From DASWKG01 sp036396755 (GTDB lineage: Bacteria; Actinomycetota; UBA4738; CALAEC01): DNA of 34,254 bases. Under the pieces are notes generated by a model, which was not told the origin of the DNA, ran no database searches, and saw nothing but the letters and a program-made list of their open reading frames with translations. The position numbers were made by a program, and so were the translations under genes. Numbering within the stretch: position 1 is the stretch's first letter; every line of letters starts with the position of its first letter. The DNA lies in NCBI GenBank assembly GCA_036396755.1, contig DASWKG010000116.1, forward strand, positions 1-34,254. The letters run 5' to 3'. Below, piece by piece: positions 31,439-34,254 of this stretch.

Positions 31439-31840
31439 CTATCGCAGGCGGCGAGCGACGAGCGGGCGGACCTCCGCGATGCGATCGTAGTCGCGGTCCA
31501 CGTGGAGCACGCCAAGCCCATGATGCAAGGCGGTCTCGGCGATGATCAGGTCAGGGATCGAGATCCGGTGCCACATGCCGTGATGATGCGCGAGGTCGCG
31601 CTGAAGAGCTCGGGCACGCTCGAAGATGTCGGGTGGGGGCGCCACCAGCTCCACGTTGTCGCGGAGCTGAGCTTTCAAGCGATCGTAGTCGCCCGCGGAC
31701 CGGGCGGAGTACAGGTACTCCAGCTCGCCGATCGGGCAGATGCAGATCTGCCCCGCGAGCTCGTCGAGATGCCTCGCCACCTCAGGCTCCCCTGACCGAG
31801 CGGAGGCGCTGTTATCGATGAGCCAGCGCACTACCGCCAC
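31439..31840 (-). CDS. vapC: VapC toxin, PIN-domain ribonuclease
   Basis: The 133-residue PIN domain has the acidic Mg2+ site: D9 in WLIDNSA, E39 in CPIGELEY, D97 in IPDLIIAE and D115 in LHVDRDYDRI. VapC toxins cleave tRNA or rRNA and are held inactive by VapB. GTG 31840 overlaps the vapB end by 10 bp, as usual for coupled toxin-antitoxin genes. The length and the IPDLIIAETALHHGLGVLHVDRD block are typical, so it should be active. Confidence 0.9.
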   Translation of the reverse strand: MAVVRWLIDNSASARSGEPEVARHLDELAGQICICPIGELEYLYSARSAGDYDRLKAQLRDNVELVAPPPDIFERARALQRDLAHHHGMWHRISIPDLIIAETALHHGLGVLHVDRDYDRIAEVRPLVARRLR

Positions 31841-32058
31841 ATCTCGTCCGATGCCAGAACCTCGAGGTCGGCCATCTCGCCGAGCTGCTTGAAGAACTCA
31901 CGCTGGCCCACGGCCCGTCGCTCCAGCTCGGTCTCCGCCTGCTCGGCCACCCGCCGGAGCGCCTCCTCCACGGTCGCTCGAGTGGTCCCGAGGCCCAGAG
32001 CCCGCTTCGCACGGGCGAGCAACTTCTCATCCAGCTCGATCGTGGTCCTCTTCTTCAT
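31831..32058 (-). CDS. vapB: VapB antitoxin, ribbon-helix-helix family
   Basis: The 75-residue product opens KKRTTIELDEKLLARAKRALG, the VapB-type ribbon-helix-helix DNA-binding sequence, followed by a long charged helix and a C-terminal tail (ADLEVLASDEMW) that would block the toxin. It binds its own promoter; a 14-bp palindrome lies 17 bp upstream. ATG 32058 has no Shine-Dalgarno, but TAAGAT ends six bases before it, so the mRNA is probably leaderless. Confidence 0.9.
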   Translation of the reverse strand: MKKRTTIELDEKLLARAKRALGLGTTRATVEEALRRVAEQAETELERRAVGQREFFKQLGEMADLEVLASDEMWR

Positions 32059-32064
32059 GTACGT

Positions 32065-32070
32065 ATCTTA
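32065..32070 (-). promoter_or_regulatory. Candidate -10 (TAAGAT) of vapBC
   Basis: On the minus strand TAAGAT (32070-32065) ends six bases before ATG 32058. It is flanked by ATGTAC half-sites at 32057-32062 and 32079-32084, 22 bp apart, so VapB binding would cover it. Confidence 0.4.
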
Positions 32071-32075
32071 CATCG

Positions 32076-32089
32076 GATATGTACATATC
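32076..32089. promoter_or_regulatory. 14-bp perfect palindrome, VapBC operator
   Basis: GATATGTACATATC is self-complementary and lies directly upstream of the vapB -10, in an AT-rich patch within otherwise GC-rich DNA. Autoregulation by the VapBC complex at such sites is standard for the family; binding here is inferred. Confidence 0.6.
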
Positions 32090-32186
32090 AGGGAAAGGCA
32101 TATTCGCTCCCACGGCTGCAGACTCCTGCATGGCCGATCGGACCTCCGCAACGGCCGGGGGAGTTCGGAGCCGGCTCCACCGATCG

Positions 32187-32208
32187 TGTCAGCCCCTCCT
32201 GCTAGCGT
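32187..32208 (+). promoter_or_regulatory. TGTCAG-N10-TAGCGT promoter-like element, copy B
   Basis: TGTCAG at 32187-32192 is followed ten bases later by TAGCGT at 32203-32208, the same spacing as at 1270-1291. A start site seven bases on would fall at about 32215, just before the shared leader. Confidence 0.4.
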
Positions 32209-32220
32209 CCTCGCCGAGGT

Positions 32221-32277
32221 CCCGGCCACTCCCCCTTGCCGGCGCCTTTCTTGTCCGTCTCTGGAAGGGGGAGCAGA
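32221..32277 (+). promoter_or_regulatory. Conserved 5' leader with Shine-Dalgarno-sequestering hairpin, copy B
   Basis: CTCCCCCTT at 32229-32237 is perfectly complementary (9 bp) to AAGGGGGAG at 32265-32273, which is the Shine-Dalgarno and ends four bases before the ATG. The 27-base loop contains TTGTC, 27 bases upstream of the ATG as in copy A. This is the stronger of the two hairpins and would hide the ribosome site unless opened. Confidence 0.45.
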
Positions 32278-32535
32278 ATGGCGATCGATGAACGACGCAG
32301 GCACGAGATGTACCTGTCGCTGGAACGGGTCCTCGGACGCGAGGCGGCGGACGCGCTGATGGAGCACCTCCCACCCGTGGGCTGGGCCGACGTCGCCACC
32401 AAGAGCGACCTCGAGAGCACCAAGAACGCGATCCTCGCCGAGCTCCACCGCAGCCAGCGGAACCTGGCCGTCTTCATGGTCACGGTCTTCAGCCTGCTCA
32501 ACGGGATCATGTTCACCGCGCTGAAACTCTCGTAG
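32278..32535 (+). CDS. Small coiled-coil protein with C-terminal membrane helix (paralog B)
   Basis: The 85-residue product is MAIDERRRHEM..., with a helical head, HLPPVGWADVATKSDLE at about 29-45, a short charged coil (NAILAELHRSQRN) and a terminal membrane segment at about 62-83 (LAVFMVTVFSLLNGIMF). It is clearly paralogous to the 118-residue protein at 1354, which has four extra 11-residue coil repeats in the middle. The architecture recalls DUF1640/CCDC90-like proteins; the function is unknown. The start is fixed by AAGGGGGAG upstream and by agreement with the paralog. A small GC hairpin (32539-32551, CGGGC-ACA-GCCCG) follows the stop, without a T-tract. It is next to vapBC but divergent from it. 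Confidence 0.72.
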   Translation: MAIDERRRHEMYLSLERVLGREAADALMEHLPPVGWADVATKSDLESTKNAILAELHRSQRNLAVFMVTVFSLLNGIMFTALKLS

Positions 32536-32623
32536 GAACGGGCACAGCCCGCGCGGCCGGGAGGAATCCGAGTCCCATCCGTCGAACTCCTTCCGTACAC
32601 CTGCCCGCCGCCCGCTGTTCGCA

Positions 32624-32653
32624 TTGACGAGAGGAAGCCGGCCGGATTACGGT
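32624..32653 (+). promoter_or_regulatory. Candidate promoter of the Mla/Mce operon (TTGACG-N18-TACGGT)
   Basis: TTGACG (32624-32629, five of six) is 18 bases from TACGGT (32648-32653, TANNNT). A start site near 32660 gives a 16-base leader that contains the GAGGAG Shine-Dalgarno before ATG 32676. No other signal is evident between 32552 and 32623. Confidence 0.5.
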
Positions 32654-32675
32654 CGCGCAGCGGGTGAGGAGCCTG

Positions 32676-33707
32676 ATGCCCAAGGACACGCCCAAGAAGC
32701 GCCCGAGCACCGCGAAGACGCCGGCGAGGCGTTCGCCCCGCCCGAAGGCCTCTGCCGCCCGAACCAGAACGAAGCGCACCGAAACCGCCAAGCCCGTCCC
32801 CGTCCCCACCAACGGCGAGAAGCCCGAGGCGCAGATCGACATCCGGGGGCTCACGAAGTCCTTCGGCACCCAGGTGATCTGGGAGGACATCACCGTCCAG
32901 ATCCCCAAGGCCAAGATCACGGTCATGCTGGGGCCTTCGGGCACCGGCAAGAGCGTGCTCCTCAAGCACCTCGTGGGCCTCCTCAAGCCCGACCGCGGCG
33001 AGATCTGGATCGACGGGAAGGACCTGCCGACCCTGCCCGATAAGGAGCTCTACATGGTCCGCCGGAAGTTCGGCGTGCTCTTCCAGGACGGCGCGCTGTT
33101 CGGCTCCATGAACGTCTACGACAACGTGGCCTTCCCGCTCCGCGAGCACACGAAGAAGAGCGAGAAGGACATCCGCTCGATCGTGGCCGAGAAGCTCGAG
33201 ATGGTCGGCCTCGTCGGCGCCGAGGAGAAGCTGCCCGGTGAGATCTCGGGCGGCATGAAGAAGCGCGCGGGGCTCGCGCGCGCGCTCGTGCTCGACCCCG
33301 ACATCCTGCTGTTCGATGAGCCCGACTCCGGGCTCGACCCCGTCCGCACCGCGTTCCTCTGCGAGCTGATCCGCGACCTCAACAGCCAGCTCGAGACCAC
33401 GATGATGGTCGTCACCCACGACATCGCGGCCGCGCGCCGCATCTCCGACTACATCGGGATGATCGCGATGCGCCACCTCGTGCAGTTCGGCACCGCCGCC
33501 GAGATGTTCTCGTCGGACCAACCGGAGGTGCGGCAGTTCCTCGCCGGCGACACCGTCGGGCCCATCGGGATGGCCGAGGAGAAGGACGCCGACATCACCG
33601 CGGATGCCACCTCGACCTCGGGCCTGACCGCCGCCGAGACCGAGGAGGCCGAGCGGGCCGCCGGAGCGAAGGACGAGGACCTCCTCAAGGGCTGGAAAGA
33701 GGAGTAG
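32676..33707 (+). CDS. Mla/Mce-type ABC transporter ATP-binding protein (MlaF/Mkl-like)
   Basis: This ATPase energises Mla/Mce lipid transporters. In the 343-residue product Walker A GPSGTGKS is at 86-93, the Q-loop Q137 in LFQDGALF, signature SGGMKKR at 191-197, Walker B ILLFDEP at 210-216, and H248 in THD. DEPDSGLDPVR is the hallmark of the Mla/Mce branch. About 45 N-terminal residues are low complexity and rich in K, R, P, T and S (RPSTAKTPARRSPRPK), and the last 45 are acidic; both exceed the usual ~270-residue domain. ATG 32676 is chosen with GAGGAG four bases upstream; GTG 32664 is the alternative. Two bases separate its stop from the permease start. Confidence 0.92.
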   Translation: MPKDTPKKRPSTAKTPARRSPRPKASAARTRTKRTETAKPVPVPTNGEKPEAQIDIRGLTKSFGTQVIWEDITVQIPKAKITVMLGPSGTGKSVLLKHLVGLLKPDRGEIWIDGKDLPTLPDKELYMVRRKFGVLFQDGALFGSMNVYDNVAFPLREHTKKSEKDIRSIVAEKLEMVGLVGAEEKLPGEISGGMKKRAGLARALVLDPDILLFDEPDSGLDPVRTAFLCELIRDLNSQLETTMMVVTHDIAAARRISDYIGMIAMRHLVQFGTAAEMFSSDQPEVRQFLAGDTVGPIGMAEEKDADITADATSTSGLTAAETEEAERAAGAKDEDLLKGWKEE

Positions 33708-33709
33708 CG

Positions 33710-34254
33710 ATGGCCCAGCGGTTCGCCCCCCCGCTCGCCCGAAAGACCCTCGGGTTCGTCGACGAGGCGGGGCGCATGTTCGCGATCGGCCTCGAGTCGA
33801 TGCGGCTCGTGTTCCGCCGCCCCTGGCCGTTCGAGGAGTTCATCGCGCAGATGTGGTTCCTCATCAAGGTCACCACGCTCCCGGTCATCCTCATCTCCAT
33901 CCCGTTCGGGATGATCATCTCGCTGCACGTCGGCTCGTTCCTCACCCAGCTCGGCGCGCAGGCCCACATGGGCGCGGCCATGGTGCTCGCGGTCGTCCGC
34001 GAGGAGGCGCCGGTGGCAACGGCGCTCCTGATCGTCGGCGCCGGCGGCTCCGCGATGTGCGCCGACCTCGGGTCGCGCCGCATCCGCGACGAGATCGACG
34101 CGATGGAGGTGCTCGCCGTCAACACGATCCACCGCCTCATCATGCCGCGCATCCTCGCCGCGATGATCGTCGCGATCCTGCTCGACGCGATCGTCTCGGT
34201 GGCCGGCATCGCCGGCGGCTGGTTCTTCGCCGTCGTCGTGCAGAACGGGACCAC
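33710..34254 (+). CDS. Partial: MlaE/YrbE-family ABC transporter permease
   Basis: ATG 33710 opens a frame that runs off the right edge after 181 complete codons. It reads as an MlaE permease: amphipathic N-terminus (GFVDEAGRMFAIGLESMRL), a first membrane segment (TLPVILISIPFGMIISL), and the conserved block VREEAPVATALLIVGAGGSAMCADLGSRRIRDEIDAMEVL, which carries the coupling-helix EIDAM motif, then TIHRLIMPR. The permease pairs with the ATPase immediately upstream (two-base gap), so Mce/MlaD substrate-binding genes are expected just past the window. The stop is not visible. Confidence 0.92.
   Translation, partial: MAQRFAPPLARKTLGFVDEAGRMFAIGLESMRLVFRRPWPFEEFIAQMWFLIKVTTLPVILISIPFGMIISLHVGSFLTQLGAQAHMGAAMVLAVVREEAPVATALLIVGAGGSAMCADLGSRRIRDEIDAMEVLAVNTIHRLIMPRILAAMIVAILLDAIVSVAGIAGGWFFAVVVQNGT

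Noticed and set aside
1..34254. CRISPR arrays, insertion sequences, prophage or integration sites
   Set aside because: No regularly spaced repeats, transposase, integrase or tRNA-associated direct repeats were seen.

Overview
The window is high-GC bacterial chromosome with strong G/C preference at third codon positions, many GTG and TTG starts and dense gene packing. The best match is a high-GC Actinomycetota chromosome, probably an uncultivated or deep lineage. Supporting signs are an MFS-thymidylate kinase fusion between topA and holB, a permease/TrkA/TrkA/OB-fold block that resembles the Mycobacterium Rv2690c-ceoB-ceoC-Rv2694c neighbourhood (from memory), an LCP protein, and an Mce-type ABC transporter. 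I see no rRNA, tRNA, CRISPR, insertion sequence or prophage. The region is ordinary chromosome with a few accessory items: a VapBC pair and two paralogous small coiled-coil genes.

Layout. 1-1261: the start of a leftward exported protein, then a four-helix membrane protein that appears frameshifted, then a small orphan ORF. 1262-1710: small coiled-coil/membrane protein A, with its own promoter-like element and structured leader. 1726-7151 (leftward): topA, then MFS-tmk, then holB, tightly coupled. 7263-8511: DedA and an HD protein, convergent. 8592-12062: a large secreted CocE/NonD-type hydrolase with two complete hydrolase plus jelly-roll modules. 12066-19715: a cation and energy block with a KimA-like permease (leftward), two TrkA proteins (rightward), and a leftward run of CPA2 antiporter, hppA and OB-fold protein. 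19842-21421: a membrane-anchored protein and an LCP protein. 21418-22716: a CaCA-type antiporter. 22725-25450: an MrfA-like helicase and a LOG-like protein. 25486-27058: an ECF sigma factor and a membrane partner. 31348-27084 (leftward): a phosphodiesterase-superfamily enzyme, a flippase and an FN3 surface protein. 32058-31439: vapBC. 32278-32535: small coiled-coil/membrane protein B. 32676-34254: an Mla/Mce ATPase and the start of its permease.

How the genes fit together. The central block reads as a cation-homeostasis island: a K+-independent proton-pumping pyrophosphatase, a CPA2 antiporter, a KimA-like permease, two NAD/nucleotide-sensing TrkA subunits and a CaCA antiporter lie within 11 kb. 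Another theme is export and the envelope: the flippase operon, the LCP protein, the secreted hydrolase, DedA and the Mla system.

The most novel signal is the pair of small paralogous genes at 1354 and 32278. They share protein architecture, a TGTCAG-N10-TANNNT upstream element, and an ungapped similar 5' leader in which a C-rich arm can pair with the Shine-Dalgarno. Together these suggest a dispersed gene family with a conserved cis-regulatory leader. Several other genes appear to be leaderless, with TANNNT 6-9 nt before the start codon.
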